In this document: positions 37,035 to 46,967 of the stretch, piece after piece
Layout of the letters: each line of letters starts with the position of its first letter
Numbering within the stretch: the stretch's first letter is position 1
DNA from: Thiogranum longum
Lineage (GTDB): Bacteria; Pseudomonadota; Gammaproteobacteria; DSM-19610
NCBI RefSeq assembly: GCF_004339085.1
Contig: NZ_SMFX01000001.1
Location: 1,806,242 to 1,870,241 of the forward strand
Length of the DNA: 64,000 bases
Reading direction: 5' to 3'
The notes under the pieces: model-generated
Database searches by the model: none
What the model was told of the DNA's origin: nothing
The model's input: only the letters and a program-made list of their open reading frames with translations
Translations under genes and position numbers: made by a program

Positions 37035-40000
37035 CTAGACCGCCGCGAGTTGCACGGCCTCATCGACATCCACGGACACCAGGCGCGAGACGCCCGGTTC
37101 GTGCATGGTGACGCCGGTGAGCTGGTTGGCAAGATCCATGGTGATCTTGTTGTGGGTGATGAACACGAACTGCACGCGTTCGGACATTTCCTGCACCATG
37201 CTGCAGAAGCGGGCGACGTTGGCGTCATCGAGCGGTGCATCGACCTCGTCGAGCATGCAGAACGGTGACGGGTTGAGTTCGAAGATGGAGAACACCAGCG
37301 CCACGGCGGTGAGTGCCTTTTCGCCACCGGACAGCAGGTGGATGGTGCTGTTGCGCTTGCCCGGGGGACGCGCCATGACGGTCACGCCAGTGTCGAGCAG
37401 GTCTTCGCCGGTCAGTTCCAGGTAGGCGTGGCCGCCGCCGAACAGGCGCGGGAACATGGCCTGCAAACCGCTGTTGACCTTGTCGAAGGTCTCCTTGAAG
37501 CGGGTACGCGTCTCGCGGTCGATCTTGCGGATGGCGTTTTCCAGTGTATCCAGTGCCGAGGTGACGTCCAGGTGCTGGGCGTCGAGGTATTGCTTGCGCT
37601 CGGACTGCTCTTCGTATTCCTCGATGGCGGCGAGGTTGATGGGGCCCAGCCGGGCGATACGGTTGGCCAGTGATTCGGCCTCGGTTTCCCAGGCTTCCAG
37701 GGTGGCATCTTCGGCCATTTCTTCGGCCAGCTGCGCCAGCTCGAAACCGCTTTCGGCGATCTGCTCCAGCAGCGTCTCGCCGCGCACCTTGATCTCCTGC
37801 CAATGCAGTTTTTCCTGGCCCAGGCGGTCGCGCAATTGTTCGGCCTGCTGTTCTTCGCGGTGACGCTTCTGTTCGTCTTCGCGCAGCTTGTGCTCGACGG
37901 CTTCCAGTTTGCGGCGCCGGTCGGCGAGTTCGGTTTCGACTTCGTGGCGCTGTTTGAGGCTGACTTCGAGTTCTTCTTCCAGCTGCTTCAGTGGCGCTTC
38001 GCCGTCGGCCAGTGACTGGCGCAGTTCTTCGCGGCGCTGTTGCAGGTGACCCTGCTGGCCGCGCATGCGTTCCAGGTTCTGGCGAGTGGTTTCCTGCTCG
38101 GTGTGCATGGACTGGTATTTGAGTTCCAGTTCGTGCGCCTGGTCGCGGTCGCGCTGGGCTTCGCTGCGCGCTTGTTCGAGGGCCTGGCGCAACTGGTCGC
38201 GCTGCGCGGAGCGCTGTTCGCGTTCGTCGGCCAGGGTATCGATGGTGGACAGGGCTTCGTGCAGGCGGGCGCGGGCTTCGTCGGCGGCCTTGGTGTCTTC
38301 GCTCAACTGGCTGGCGATTTCGCCGGCTTCCTGTTGCAGCGCTTCGTTGCGTTTGTGGATCTGTTCGAGACGGGTGCGGCGCGCATCGAACTGGGCGCGT
38401 GCATCGCTGAAATCACGGTGCGCGCGGTTGGCCTCGACCTGCATTTCCTCGCGCTGCGCCTCGGCGGTCTGGAGTTCGCCGCGACCGCTTTCGAGGGCGC
38501 TTTCGAGGCTGGCTATCAGTTGTTGTTTTTCTTTAAGTTGTCCCTGTAACGCATTGATTTCTTTCTCACGTTCCAGTACGCCGGACTTGCCGTCGGCATC
38601 GCGCGCGACGCGCAGCCAGCCGGGGCCGACCCAGATACCGTCGCGGGTCACCACGGATTCGTGCGCGGCCAGGCGCGGGCGCATCTGCAAGGCTTCGTTG
38701 AGGCTGTCGGCGGCGTAGACACCGGCCAGCAGACCGTTAAGCGACCAGGGGGCGCGGACTTTCTGTGTCAGCGGGGTACCGGCGCTGGCGCTTTCTTCGG
38801 CGACATTCGCACGGGTGTCGACCAATGACAGCGTGCCTTGCTTGATGTCGGCCAACGTGTCGGACACGGCATCGCTGCCATCGACGCACACAGCCTCAAG
38901 GTAAAAGCCCAGCGCGGTTTCCACGGCGCGTTCCCAGCCGCTGTCCACGTCGAGTTGTTTGGCGAGGCGCGGGGCATCGTCCAGGCCCTGTGCTTCCAGC
39001 CAGTGTTTGATCTCGCCTTCGTTCTCGCCCAGCGCGGCTTGCTGCAAGGCCTGCAGGGACGACAGGCGACCACGAATGTCCTGCTGCTCGCCCTGCGCCT
39101 GGTTGAGTTCACGCTGCTGGTTACGCGTGCTCTCGCGCAGTTCGTCGATGCGCGCCCGCAGGGTTTCGAGCTGACCCTGCAAGGCGGTCGCCACTTGCTG
39201 GCGTTCGGTGGCCTGGTTTTCCAGTTCGGTGATTTCGGCTTCCAGCGCGGCGCTGTCGAGTTGCTTCTGTTCCTGCTCGATGCGCTCGCGGCGCTGTGCC
39301 AGCTGGTTGAGGTGACGCTCCAGGTGATCGATGCGGGTGCGTTCGACCTGCGCGGTCTGGGTGATTTCATTGGCGCGGGTGTTGAACGTGTCCCACTCGC
39401 TCTGCCAGGTCTGCATGGCCTGCTCGGCCGCCTCGCGTTTGGCGCGCGATGCGTCGGCACGGGTCCGTGCCTGCTCGCGGGCCGGGGTGTTCTCGGCCAG
39501 TTCTTTCGCCAGTTGCTCCAGGCGCTGGCTGTCGACCTTGATGTGCGCCTGTACTTCGTTCCACGCCTGCTCGGTTTTCTCCAGCTCTTCCTGCTGGGTC
39601 TGGCGGGTTTCCTTGCCGTGCTGAATGGCCTGTTCGATGCGCGCCACTTCGGCGCCCAGCTCGTAGAAGCGGCCCTGCACTTCATTGAAGCGGTCGGTGG
39701 CCTCGACATGCGCGTCGCGACCTGTCTCCAGCCCGGCTTCGACCGCACGCAATGCGGCCATGACAGCCTCCAGCGCGGTCTCGTTTTCCTGGATGCGCTT
39801 GCGGCGGTCGGCACTTTCTTCGTGCAGCGACTGGTAACGCAGCGTCAGCAGCTCGGCCTTGACCCGGCGTTCCTGCTCGCGCAGATCCTTGAAGCGTTCA
39901 GCGCTGCGCGCCTGGCGTTTCAGCTTTTCAAGTTGTTTCTCAATTTCATCACGTAAGTCATCGAGACGTGAGAGGTTTTCCTTGGTGTGCCTGATGCGAT

Positions 40001-40544
40001 TTTCGGTTTCGCGGCGGCGCTCCTTGTATTTGGAGATGCCGGCGGCCTCTTCCAGGAAGTTGCGCAGGTCTTCCGGTTTGGCCTCGATCAGGCGCGAAAT
40101 GGTGCCCTGCTCGATGATGGAATAACTGCGCGGCCCGAGACCGGTGCCGAGGAAAATGTCGGTAATGTCGCGGCGTCGGCAACGGGTGCCGTTCAGGAAG
40201 TACGCCGACTGCCCGTCGCGCGTGACCTGGCGACGCAGGGAGATTTCATTGTAGTTGGCATACTGGCCGCCCAGCGCGCCGTCCGCGTTGTCGAATACCA
40301 GCTCGACCGAGGCCTGCGCCACCGGCTTGCGCGCCGTGGAGCCGTTGAAGATGACGTCGGCCATGGAGTCGCCACGCAGGTGCTTGGCCGAGCTTTCGCC
40401 CATGACCCAGCGCACCGCGTCGATGACGTTGGATTTGCCGCACCCGTTCGGCCCTACCACACCCGTCAGCTCGGACGGAAAGTGCACGGTAGTGGGGTCG
40501 ACGAAAGATTTAAAACCGGAGAGTTTAAGCTTGCTCAGTCGCAT
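37035..40544 (-). CDS. smc: Chromosome segregation protein SMC
   Basis: A 1169-residue SMC protein: an N-terminal ATPase head (LKLSGFKSFVDPTTVHF, Walker A GPNGCGKSN), a long coiled coil, a hinge around 510-650, a second coiled coil and a C-terminal head with LSGGEKALTAVALVF and Walker B FCMLDEVDAPLDD. It forms a dimer that compacts and separates DNA. I use the ATG at 40544, which gives the family's MRLSKLKLSGFKSF opening, rather than the one at 40601. It stands 6 bp from zipA. Confidence 0.97.
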   Translation of the reverse strand: MRLSKLKLSGFKSFVDPTTVHFPSELTGVVGPNGCGKSNVIDAVRWVMGESSAKHLRGDSMADVIFNGSTARKPVAQASVELVFDNADGALGGQYANYNEISLRRQVTRDGQSAYFLNGTRCRRRDITDIFLGTGLGPRSYSIIEQGTISRLIEAKPEDLRNFLEEAAGISKYKERRRETENRIRHTKENLSRLDDLRDEIEKQLEKLKRQARSAERFKDLREQERRVKAELLTLRYQSLHEESADRRKRIQENETALEAVMAALRAVEAGLETGRDAHVEATDRFNEVQGRFYELGAEVARIEQAIQHGKETRQTQQEELEKTEQAWNEVQAHIKVDSQRLEQLAKELAENTPAREQARTRADASRAKREAAEQAMQTWQSEWDTFNTRANEITQTAQVERTRIDHLERHLNQLAQRRERIEQEQKQLDSAALEAEITELENQATERQQVATALQGQLETLRARIDELRESTRNQQRELNQAQGEQQDIRGRLSSLQALQQAALGENEGEIKHWLEAQGLDDAPRLAKQLDVDSGWERAVETALGFYLEAVCVDGSDAVSDTLADIKQGTLSLVDTRANVAEESASAGTPLTQKVRAPWSLNGLLAGVYAADSLNEALQMRPRLAAHESVVTRDGIWVGPGWLRVARDADGKSGVLEREKEINALQGQLKEKQQLIASLESALESGRGELQTAEAQREEMQVEANRAHRDFSDARAQFDARRTRLEQIHKRNEALQQEAGEIASQLSEDTKAADEARARLHEALSTIDTLADEREQRSAQRDQLRQALEQARSEAQRDRDQAHELELKYQSMHTEQETTRQNLERMRGQQGHLQQRREELRQSLADGEAPLKQLEEELEVSLKQRHEVETELADRRRKLEAVEHKLREDEQKRHREEQQAEQLRDRLGQEKLHWQEIKVRGETLLEQIAESGFELAQLAEEMAEDATLEAWETEAESLANRIARLGPINLAAIEEYEEQSERKQYLDAQHLDVTSALDTLENAIRKIDRETRTRFKETFDKVNSGLQAMFPRLFGGGHAYLELTGEDLLDTGVTVMARPPGKRNSTIHLLSGGEKALTAVALVFSIFELNPSPFCMLDEVDAPLDDANVARFCSMVQEMSERVQFVFITHNKITMDLANQLTGVTMHEPGVSRLVSVDVDEAVQLAAV

Positions 40545-40625
40545 GGCCGAACTGTACCGATACCGGCTATGTCTGACAAGGTTGACATGACACCAAAACA
40601 CCCCTCGTCATGCCGGCGCAGCATT

Positions 40626-40710
40626 CCCGTCATTGCGAGCGTAGCGAAGCAATCTCCCACAGCCTCGCACCCGATCAAACAGATTGCTTCGCTGCGCTCG
40701 CAATGACGGG
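40626..40710. repeat. REP-like hairpin element
   Basis: Arms of 30 bp (40626-40655 and 40681-40710) pair with one mismatch and start CCCGTCATTGCGAGCG. The same motif forms the interior of the element at 19348-19484, but the CTCTGATTAAT termini are absent here. Confidence 0.7.
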
Positions 40711-40832
40711 CCCGGGATTTCGTGTTGTTTCGACATTAAAATGCCAACTCCCTGTTCCCTTGATACTTGTGTTGTTTGGCGTATATCCGGGATAAGCGGA
40801 TAGAAGGGCCCCGTCAGGCTGGCGCCAGACAA

Positions 40833-41240
40833 TCAGCGACGGAACTGCAAGCGGCGAGGCACCTGATTCCAGGCACCCGTACGACCATAGAAGCTGAGAA
40901 TGCGTTTACTGGTGAGCACAGTCGCTGAATAGTCCTCGACCTGAATGGCTTCAGTTTTCTCGCCAGCCTCGCGGCGGATACTCTGCCAACCGCCGGCAAT
41001 GACGCCATAAGCTACAAAGCGCTGATTGGTCACAATAACAGCTACCGCATTACCGGTCTCATGGGCTTCAATGTGTTCCTTCGCCTTCAGTTTCACACTC
41101 TCGAAAGTGCCTGACCGGGTATTGGAGGCTATAACCTCGCTGCTTTCGATGACCAGAAATAAAACCCGTTCTACTTCGTCGGCCTGTACTACCGCCACTG
41201 GTAACAGGCATAACAACAGGGACAACATTCTGGATTTCAC
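40833..41240 (-). CDS. Exported hypothetical protein
   Basis: A 135-residue protein with a signal peptide (MLSLLLCLLPVAVVQA) and a beta-rich mature part (VERVLFLVIESSEVIASNT ... AVAVIVTNQRFVAYGV ... TVLTSKRILSFYG). The repeating V/I-S/T-N/K-x-R pattern may be two or three copies of a small propeller or barrel strand. Start GTG 41240 with GGTGA upstream. No known family. Confidence 0.6.
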   Translation of the reverse strand: MKSRMLSLLLCLLPVAVVQADEVERVLFLVIESSEVIASNTRSGTFESVKLKAKEHIEAHETGNAVAVIVTNQRFVAYGVIAGGWQSIRREAGEKTEAIQVEDYSATVLTSKRILSFYGRTGAWNQVPRRLQFRR

Positions 41241-41422
41241 AATGATTCACCAGTGTATGTGGAGAATTGGGTGGACCAGTGGCCACCCGGGTTGGTTCCT
41301 TGAATACCCGGAACACAAGGATTTAACGGGCTGCACCCATGGCCTGAACATGTCGCTGGAAAGCAATGCCCTGCCCCCCCTGACACTTGTGTTGCTTGAA
41401 CCGCATACTGTATCTTGCGCGC

Positions 41423-41812
41423 ATGTCTACACAGCCCAGCAAAGCACTCGAAACCTTCGACAATCCGCACCCTCAGCGCGATTACACCATCCGTATCCGC
41501 ATGCCGGAATTCACCTGCCTGTGCCCGAAGACCGGTCAGCCGGATTTCGCCGAGCTGGAGCTGGAGTATGTGCCGCACGAGTACTGCGTGGAACTGAAAT
41601 CGCTGAAGATGTATATCTGGTCGTTCCGCGACGAGGGCGCTTTCCACGAGGACGTGACCAACCAGATCCTCGACAAGCTGGTGTCGGTCTGTAATCCGCG
41701 TTTCATGCGCCTGACGGCCGACTTCAACGTGCGCGGCGGGGTTTACACCACCATCGTCGCCGAACACCGCGACCCGGTCTGGAAAGCGCCGGAGCGGGTC
41801 GAGCTGCCCTGA
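41423..41812 (+). CDS. queF: NADPH-dependent 7-cyano-7-deazaguanine reductase
   Basis: A 129-residue short-type QueF that reduces preQ0 to preQ1 in queuosine synthesis. The catalytic Cys34 is in [11 protein letters not shown], and the NADPH motif [11 protein letters not shown] follows. An internal ATG at 41423 gives the family start. It is 6 bp from the kinase gene, probably in one operon. Confidence 0.95.
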   Translation: MSTQPSKALETFDNPHPQRDYTIRIRMPEFTCLCPKTGQPDFAELELEYVPHEYCVELKSLKMYIWSFRDEGAFHEDVTNQILDKLVSVCNPRFMRLTADFNVRGGVYTTIVAEHRDPVWKAPERVELP

Positions 41813-41818
41813 GCCCCC

Positions 41819-43174
41819 ATGAGCACCCGGCAGGCCTTCATCGGGATTGATGTCGGCACCTCCGGCATGCGTGCCTGCGCGATCGATGCGCATGATGCAG
41901 TACTCGCCTCCGTAACCACGCCCCTGCCTGCGCCCGAACGCGGCACCGCCGACAAGAGTGTGCAACAGGACCCTGCCCTCTGGTGGCAGGCGCTGTGCGA
42001 CGCGCTGGACAAGCTGGCGGCTTCCCTGCGCAATACACAGGTGGTGCGGATTGCGCTCGACGGCACCTCCTCCACGCTGCTGCTGTGCAAGCCGGACGGC
42101 ACACCGCTCACCCCGGCACTGATGTATAACGACGCGCGCGCGCTACAGGCGGCCGAACGGGTCAGCGCCGTGGCCCCGCAACACAGTGCCGCGCGTGGCG
42201 CCAGCGCCAGCCTGGCCAAGTACCTGTACCTGCGTGATCAACTCGACAGCCCCGACAGCGCAGCCATCCCCCTTCACCAGGCCGACTGGCTGACCGGAAA
42301 ACTCAGCGGGCAATTCCGCTACAGCGACGAGAACAACGCGCTGAAACTCGGCTACGACCCGGTCGCGCGACAATGGTCCGAATGGTTGGCGGATGTCGGG
42401 GTAGATCTAACCGCCTTGCCGGAAATCGTCGCGCCGGGCACCCCTGTCGGCGCACTGTCTGATGAACTGGCCACGCGCTGGCACTGGCCCGGCGCACAAC
42501 TGGTCGCCGGCACCACCGACAGTACTGCCGGTTTCCTCGCCACCGGCGCAACACAGGTGGGTACCGGCGTCACTTCACTGGGCAGCACACTGGTGGTGAA
42601 AGTATTGTCCAACCAGCCGGTGTTCGACGCCGACCATGGCATCTACAGTCACCGCCTCGGTGACCGCTGGCTGGCCGGCGGCGCCTCAAACGCCGGGGGT
42701 GCCGTGCTGAAACCGTTTTTCAATCACTGCGACATCAACCGTTACAGTCGCCTGCTCGACCCTGACCATCCCACCGGCCTCGACTACTACCCGTTACCCG
42801 CGCCCGGCGAACGCTTCCCGATTGCCGACCCGGCACTGGCGCCACGACTGACCCCTCGCCCGGCATCTGAGCGGGAATTTTTCCAGGCCATCCTCGAAGG
42901 CCTGGCGAATATCGAAGCTGAGGGCTATCGACTGCTCCGCGCGTGCGGCGCACCTGTAGTGAAGCAGGTTCTGACGGTAGGGGGTGGCGCGCATAACAGG
43001 CGTTGGGAGAAACTGCGCGCAAAGAAACTGGGGGTGCCGGTTTCACAGGCACTGCACAGCGAAGCGGCGTTTGGCGCCGCGAGGCTGGCGCGGGATGGGG
43101 GGGAGTTCAGCGCTTCTGCAAACCCTCCTCCCGAACCCACATCACCGTCGCCCCCGCCACCGCCGCCGGCATGA
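41819..43174 (+). CDS. FGGY-family carbohydrate kinase (ribulokinase/xylulokinase-like)
   Basis: A 451-residue sugar kinase with an N-terminal ATPase fold (AFIGIDVGTSGMRACAID) and the C-terminal signature VLTVGGGAHNRRWEKLRAKKLGVPV. HQADWLTG and IVAPGTPVGALSD match the D-ribulokinase-like group. The end is odd: about 25 residues rich in Pro and Ser (EPTSPSPPPPPPA) are encoded antisense to the end of cysZ, so the stop has probably been lost and a new tail gained. Confidence 0.85.
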   Translation: MSTRQAFIGIDVGTSGMRACAIDAHDAVLASVTTPLPAPERGTADKSVQQDPALWWQALCDALDKLAASLRNTQVVRIALDGTSSTLLLCKPDGTPLTPALMYNDARALQAAERVSAVAPQHSAARGASASLAKYLYLRDQLDSPDSAAIPLHQADWLTGKLSGQFRYSDENNALKLGYDPVARQWSEWLADVGVDLTALPEIVAPGTPVGALSDELATRWHWPGAQLVAGTTDSTAGFLATGATQVGTGVTSLGSTLVVKVLSNQPVFDADHGIYSHRLGDRWLAGGASNAGGAVLKPFFNHCDINRYSRLLDPDHPTGLDYYPLPAPGERFPIADPALAPRLTPRPASEREFFQAILEGLANIEAEGYRLLRACGAPVVKQVLTVGGGAHNRRWEKLRAKKLGVPVSQALHSEAAFGAARLARDGGEFSASANPPPEPTSPSPPPPPPA

Positions 43175-43838
43175 CAACAAAGTTCACCACCGGAATCATC
43201 GTGGCAACCATCACCAGCCCACCGAAGCTCCATGCCAGTAAGGGCCGCTTGCGTAACCGCGCCCGTTGATCGGCGAAAAACAGCCGGTGATTGCCCATCG
43301 GGTAATCGATGTACTGCACTGTCATCATCCACGCGCCGAATAACACCCACAGCACCGTCGCCGGTACATTCACCAGCGGAATCCACAGCAGGATAAACAG
43401 CGGGATGGCACGCAGCAGGTAGTACAGCAGCTTGCGCAGTTCCGAAAAGGTCGCCGGCAGTATGTCGCGCACCACGTCACGCCAGTTCGACGCGAAAGCC
43501 TTGCCGGTCAGGTGCGCTTCCACCGCCTCGGCCAATAACCCGTTGAAGGGCGCACCAATGAGGTTGGCGACGACTGAAAAGCTGTAGAAGATCACCACCA
43601 GGCTGGTTGTCCAGAACAGCGGTACGATAAAGAAACTCAACCACTGCAACCACGATGGCAGGCGCGACAACATCCATTGCGTTGTACCGTCGACCCAGTG
43701 GTAGGCCCAGGCAATAAGGCCACCGAACAGCAATAGATTGATGAGCAGCGGAATGATGACGAAGCGGCGCAGTTTCGGGCGCGTTAACAGGGCCGCGCCC
43801 TGCAGCAGGTAACGTGGGCCGTTGAGAAGGTCTTTCAT
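43107..43838 (-). CDS. cysZ: CysZ-like sulfate permease (EI24 family)
   Basis: A 243-residue inner-membrane protein with the EI24/CysZ layout. It opens LNGPRYLLQGAALLTRPKLRRFVIIPLLINLLL, has four to six membrane segments, and includes the family block YIDYPMGNHRLFF. CysZ brings sulfate into the cell for cysteine synthesis. Its start overlaps the stop of the upstream aminotransferase by 1 nt (TAATG). The last 68 bp overlap the convergent kinase gene. Confidence 0.9.
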   Translation of the reverse strand: MKDLLNGPRYLLQGAALLTRPKLRRFVIIPLLINLLLFGGLIAWAYHWVDGTTQWMLSRLPSWLQWLSFFIVPLFWTTSLVVIFYSFSVVANLIGAPFNGLLAEAVEAHLTGKAFASNWRDVVRDILPATFSELRKLLYYLLRAIPLFILLWIPLVNVPATVLWVLFGAWMMTVQYIDYPMGNHRLFFADQRARLRKRPLLAWSFGGLVMVATMIPVVNFVVMPAAVAGATVMWVREEGLQKR

Positions 43839-44992
43839 TATTTTTTCAGGTGTCCGGCAATGCGTTCGACACCGAGCTTTAAATTATCCATACCCGTTGT
43901 ATAGGCGAAACGTACGTGCTGCTTCACCTGCCAGTCGCCGAAGTCGATACCGGGGGTGATGGCGACACCGGCCTGCTCCAGCACATCATGTGTAAAGACA
44001 AAGCTGTCGTCCGTCAGGCGTTCGCAGTTGGCGTACAGGTAAAAGGCGCCTTCCGGCTGCACGGGGATATCGAAGCCCAGCGCGGTCAGCGCCGGCAACA
44101 GGTAATCACGGCGCTGCTGAAATGCCTGCCGGCGTGATTCGATGATGGCTTGCGCGTCATCCTCGTACGCTGCCAGTGCGGCGTACTGGGCCAGGGTCGG
44201 CGCGGCGAGGAACAGGTTTTGCGCCAATGCATCGAGGGCGTCGATGTGGGCCTCGGGTGCCACCAGCCAGCCAAGCCGCCAGCCGGTCATGCCCTGGTAC
44301 TTGGAAAAGCTGTTGATCACGAATACGTCATCGCCCAGTGCCAGCGCGGAACGCGGACGCTCACCGTAGGTCAGCCCCTGGTAGATTTCATCGACAATGA
44401 GGCTGCCACCGCGTTGGCGTACGGCGTGATACAGGGCCTCGAGCCGATCCGGCGCGATCACGGTACCGGTCGGGTTGGACGGGCTGGCGATCATGGCGCA
44501 ACAGGTATTGTCGGCCCAGTGTTTTTCAATGCTGGCGGCGTCGAGCTGGTAGTGCTGATCGGCGCTAACCGGCACACGCACCGGCCGGGCGTCGAACAGG
44601 CGCACGAAGTTGCTGTTACAGGGGTAGCCCGGGTCGGCCATCAGCACATCGCTGCCGGGATCGACCAGCAGCGCCAGCAATAGTTGCAGGGCGCCGGAGG
44701 CACCGGGCGTGACAAGGATGCGGCGCGGATCGATATCCAGGCCATCATGTTTGCGGTAATCGCGGGCAATGGCCTCGCGCAGTTGGCGCAGGCCCACGGC
44801 CGGGGTGTAATGGGTGCGGCCTTCCTGCAGGGCGCGGATGCCGGCATCGATAATCGGCTGCGGGGTGGAGAAGTCCGGCTCGCCGATCTCCATGTGTACA
44901 ATGCTGCGCCCCTGCGCTTCCAGCTCGCGCGCCCGCGCCAGCAGCGCCATCACATGAAACGGCGTGATGAATTCAATGCGCCGCGCGGTCAC
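43838..44992 (-). CDS. Class I/II PLP-dependent aminotransferase
   Basis: A 384-residue fold-type I enzyme. The PLP Lys lies in VINSFSKYQGMTGWRLGW, with GEPDFSTPQPIIDAGIRALQEGRTHYTPAVGLRQLREAIA near the N-terminus. It starts at GTG 44992, directly after the TGA of the phosphatase. The substrate pair is unknown, but aspartate/aromatic or alanine type is likely. Confidence 0.9.
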   Translation of the reverse strand: MTARRIEFITPFHVMALLARARELEAQGRSIVHMEIGEPDFSTPQPIIDAGIRALQEGRTHYTPAVGLRQLREAIARDYRKHDGLDIDPRRILVTPGASGALQLLLALLVDPGSDVLMADPGYPCNSNFVRLFDARPVRVPVSADQHYQLDAASIEKHWADNTCCAMIASPSNPTGTVIAPDRLEALYHAVRQRGGSLIVDEIYQGLTYGERPRSALALGDDVFVINSFSKYQGMTGWRLGWLVAPEAHIDALDALAQNLFLAAPTLAQYAALAAYEDDAQAIIESRRQAFQQRRDYLLPALTALGFDIPVQPEGAFYLYANCERLTDDSFVFTHDVLEQAGVAITPGIDFGDWQVKQHVRFAYTTGMDNLKLGVERIAGHLKK

Positions 44993-45769
44993 TCAGCTTG
45001 CCTCTCCCCGGGTGGCCGCGTGCAGTCTGTGGAGACACTCGACGTCGATGCAGGGTTTGTCGCACGGTTCGCCGGAAAGCACTGTCATGGGCGCATCCGG
45101 CTCACCGAGCGTATCCACCACCAGTACCGCACCGGTGAAATCGTGGTCACGGGTATAATCGTTGGTTGTGATCAGGGTTTCCAGTCCGGCATCGCGCGCC
45201 GCACGCAGACCGTTCGCGGAATCCTCCAGCGCCAGGCATTCATCCGGACTTACGTCCATGGCCTGCATGGCGTAATGGTAGATATCCGGCGCAGGTTTCT
45301 TGGCCGGCACCACGGCACCGGCGGCAATCACCTCAAACCAGCCGATGGCCTCGTGCGAGATACTGTGCTGTAACAAGGCGGTCACATTGGCCGGGGTGGT
45401 GGTGGTGGCAATGCCCAGCCTCAGCCCTGCCGCACGCGCTTCCTCGATCAGGCGTAATACGCCCGGGCGCAGCGGCAGGTCACCGGCCGCCATGGTGCGG
45501 GTGTAGATGTCGGTCTTGGCGGCATGCAGGCCAGCCACGTATTCATCGAGCTTCAGTGGCGGCTCGAAATCCTGCCGGTGTGTCGCCAGGTAGTGCTTGA
45601 TGCGCTCTTTGCCGCCGGTGACCGCCAGTAATTCAGCATACAAGGCCGGTGACCACTCCCAGTCCAGACCCGCCTGCCTGAATGCCTTGTTAAAAGACTG
45701 ACGATGGATTTCTTCCGTATCCGCCAGTGTTCCATCAACATCGAACAGCAAGGTTGTTAACCGACCCAT
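44993..45769 (-). CDS. CbbY-like HAD-family phosphatase
   Basis: A 258-residue HAD hydrolase. Motif I is FDVDGTLADTEEIHRQSFNKAF, motif II is GIATTTTPANV, and motif III/IV is LEDSANGLRAARDAGLETL. This matches CbbY/beta-phosphoglucomutase-like enzymes that act on sugar phosphates such as xylulose bisphosphate. It is first in a cluster with the aminotransferase and cysZ. Confidence 0.88.
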   Translation of the reverse strand: MGRLTTLLFDVDGTLADTEEIHRQSFNKAFRQAGLDWEWSPALYAELLAVTGGKERIKHYLATHRQDFEPPLKLDEYVAGLHAAKTDIYTRTMAAGDLPLRPGVLRLIEEARAAGLRLGIATTTTPANVTALLQHSISHEAIGWFEVIAAGAVVPAKKPAPDIYHYAMQAMDVSPDECLALEDSANGLRAARDAGLETLITTNDYTRDHDFTGAVLVVDTLGEPDAPMTVLSGEPCDKPCIDVECLHRLHAATRGEAS

Positions 45770-45980
45770 AAAATTATCCTGCCCACCAAATCCGTCTAGC
45801 GTACCGCACTGGTGAAACCCGCAACAAGCCTCATTGACCCGACACTTTTAACCGATTCATGCTTGACTCCGTCGATGCACAGCCGGAAACTACGCCACTT
45901 GGTCGGCCGGGGGCAGAATACTTGCCACGGGTACGGGTTTCTGATATAGAGCACCGCTTGTTTTAATTTGGAGAAGTTGC

Positions 45981-46808
45981 ATGGCTGCCAAGAAAAAGGC
46001 TGCGAAGGCGAAAGCGAAGAAAAAGGTTGCGGCAAAGAAGACAGTAACGAAGAAGAAAGTCGCCGCCAAAAAGGCACCGGCAAAGAAAAAGGCACCAGCG
46101 AAGAAAAAAGCTGTCGCCAGGAAAACCGTTGCGAAGAAAAAACCCGCCAGCAAAAAAGCTGCCGCTAAAAAAGCGCCGGTAAAGAAAAAGGTCGCGGCGA
46201 AGAAAGTCGCTGCGAAGAAAGTCGCTGCGAAGAAAGTCGCTGCGAAGAAAGCCCCTGCGAAGAAAGTAGCTACAAAGAAAACGTCTGCCAAGAAAGCTGC
46301 CGCAAAGGCACCGGTAGAAGTACTCACACCGAGAGCAAAGGCGCCGAAAAAGAAATCAGCGCACAGGCCAGCACCTGCCCCGCTCTCCGCCAATGCCGGC
46401 CCTGTACCCGGTATCGCGCCCTATATCGAAAAGAAGGGCGAGGAATACATGAGCGAAGGACAGGTCGCGCACTTCCGTAAAATTCTTAATGCATGGAAGC
46501 ATGACCTGATGGAAGAAGTGGACCGCACGGTCCATCACATGCAGGACGAAGCCGCCAACTTCCCCGATCCGAATGACCGCGCCACGCAGGAATCAGAGTT
46601 CAGCATGGAGCTGCGCGCCCGCGATCGCGAACGCAAGCTGATCAAAAAGATCGATGAAGCGCTGATGAACCTGGAAAACGATGAATACGGTTACTGCGAA
46701 GCCTGCGGTATCGAAATCGGTATCCGCCGCCTCGAGGCGCGCCCGACCGCCACGCTTTGCATCGACTGCAAGACGCTGGACGAAATCCGGGAAAAACAAC
46801 GCGGCTAA
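45981..46808 (+). CDS. dksA: DksA with a long Lys/Ala-rich (histone H1-like) N-terminal extension
   Basis: A 275-residue protein. Residues 1-135 are low-complexity Lys/Ala/Pro repeats (AAKK type), like histone H1 or AlgP tails and probably DNA-binding. The rest is a full DksA: the coiled-coil tip DPNDRATQ with the acidic pair that enters the RNA polymerase secondary channel, [15 protein letters not shown], and a zinc finger CEAC ... CIDC. DksA with ppGpp reprograms transcription in the stringent response. The fusion is unusual in that E. coli DksA has only 151 residues. It is followed by gluQ, its usual neighbour. Confidence 0.92.
   Translation: MAAKKKAAKAKAKKKVAAKKTVTKKKVAAKKAPAKKKAPAKKKAVARKTVAKKKPASKKAAAKKAPVKKKVAAKKVAAKKVAAKKVAAKKAPAKKVATKKTSAKKAAAKAPVEVLTPRAKAPKKKSAHRPAPAPLSANAGPVPGIAPYIEKKGEEYMSEGQVAHFRKILNAWKHDLMEEVDRTVHHMQDEAANFPDPNDRATQESEFSMELRARDRERKLIKKIDEALMNLENDEYGYCEACGIEIGIRRLEARPTATLCIDCKTLDEIREKQRG
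46197..46271 (+). repeat. 15 bp tandem repeat inside the dksA extension
   Basis: Five consecutive copies of GCGAAGAAAGTCGCT (the last two with changes), coding for AKKVA units. Length variation between strains is likely by slippage. Confidence 0.75.
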
Positions 46809-46814
46809 AAAATT

Positions 46815-46835
46815 CCCTGCTGCCGGGCAGCAGGG
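46815..46835. terminator. Hairpin after dksA
   Basis: CCCTGCTGCC pairs with GGCAGCAGGG to give a 10 bp stem. On the plus strand no T-run follows, so if it acts it is rho-independent only in part; an A-run precedes it. Confidence 0.3.
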
Positions 46836-46967
46836 ATAACCCTTCGCTCTCGACCAGCCGGTCGTCCACCGGGTTATCCGGCAAGCGTACCGGGTGATCC
46901 AGGGTATCTCCGTGCAGACTTTTTCGTCTGCTGACAAGGCCGGCTCTGGCCAAGTACTATGCACTTC

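Noticed and set aside
38838-39956. 372-codon frame antisense to smc
   Set aside because: It is produced by the coiled-coil codon pattern of smc; no motif is recognisable.
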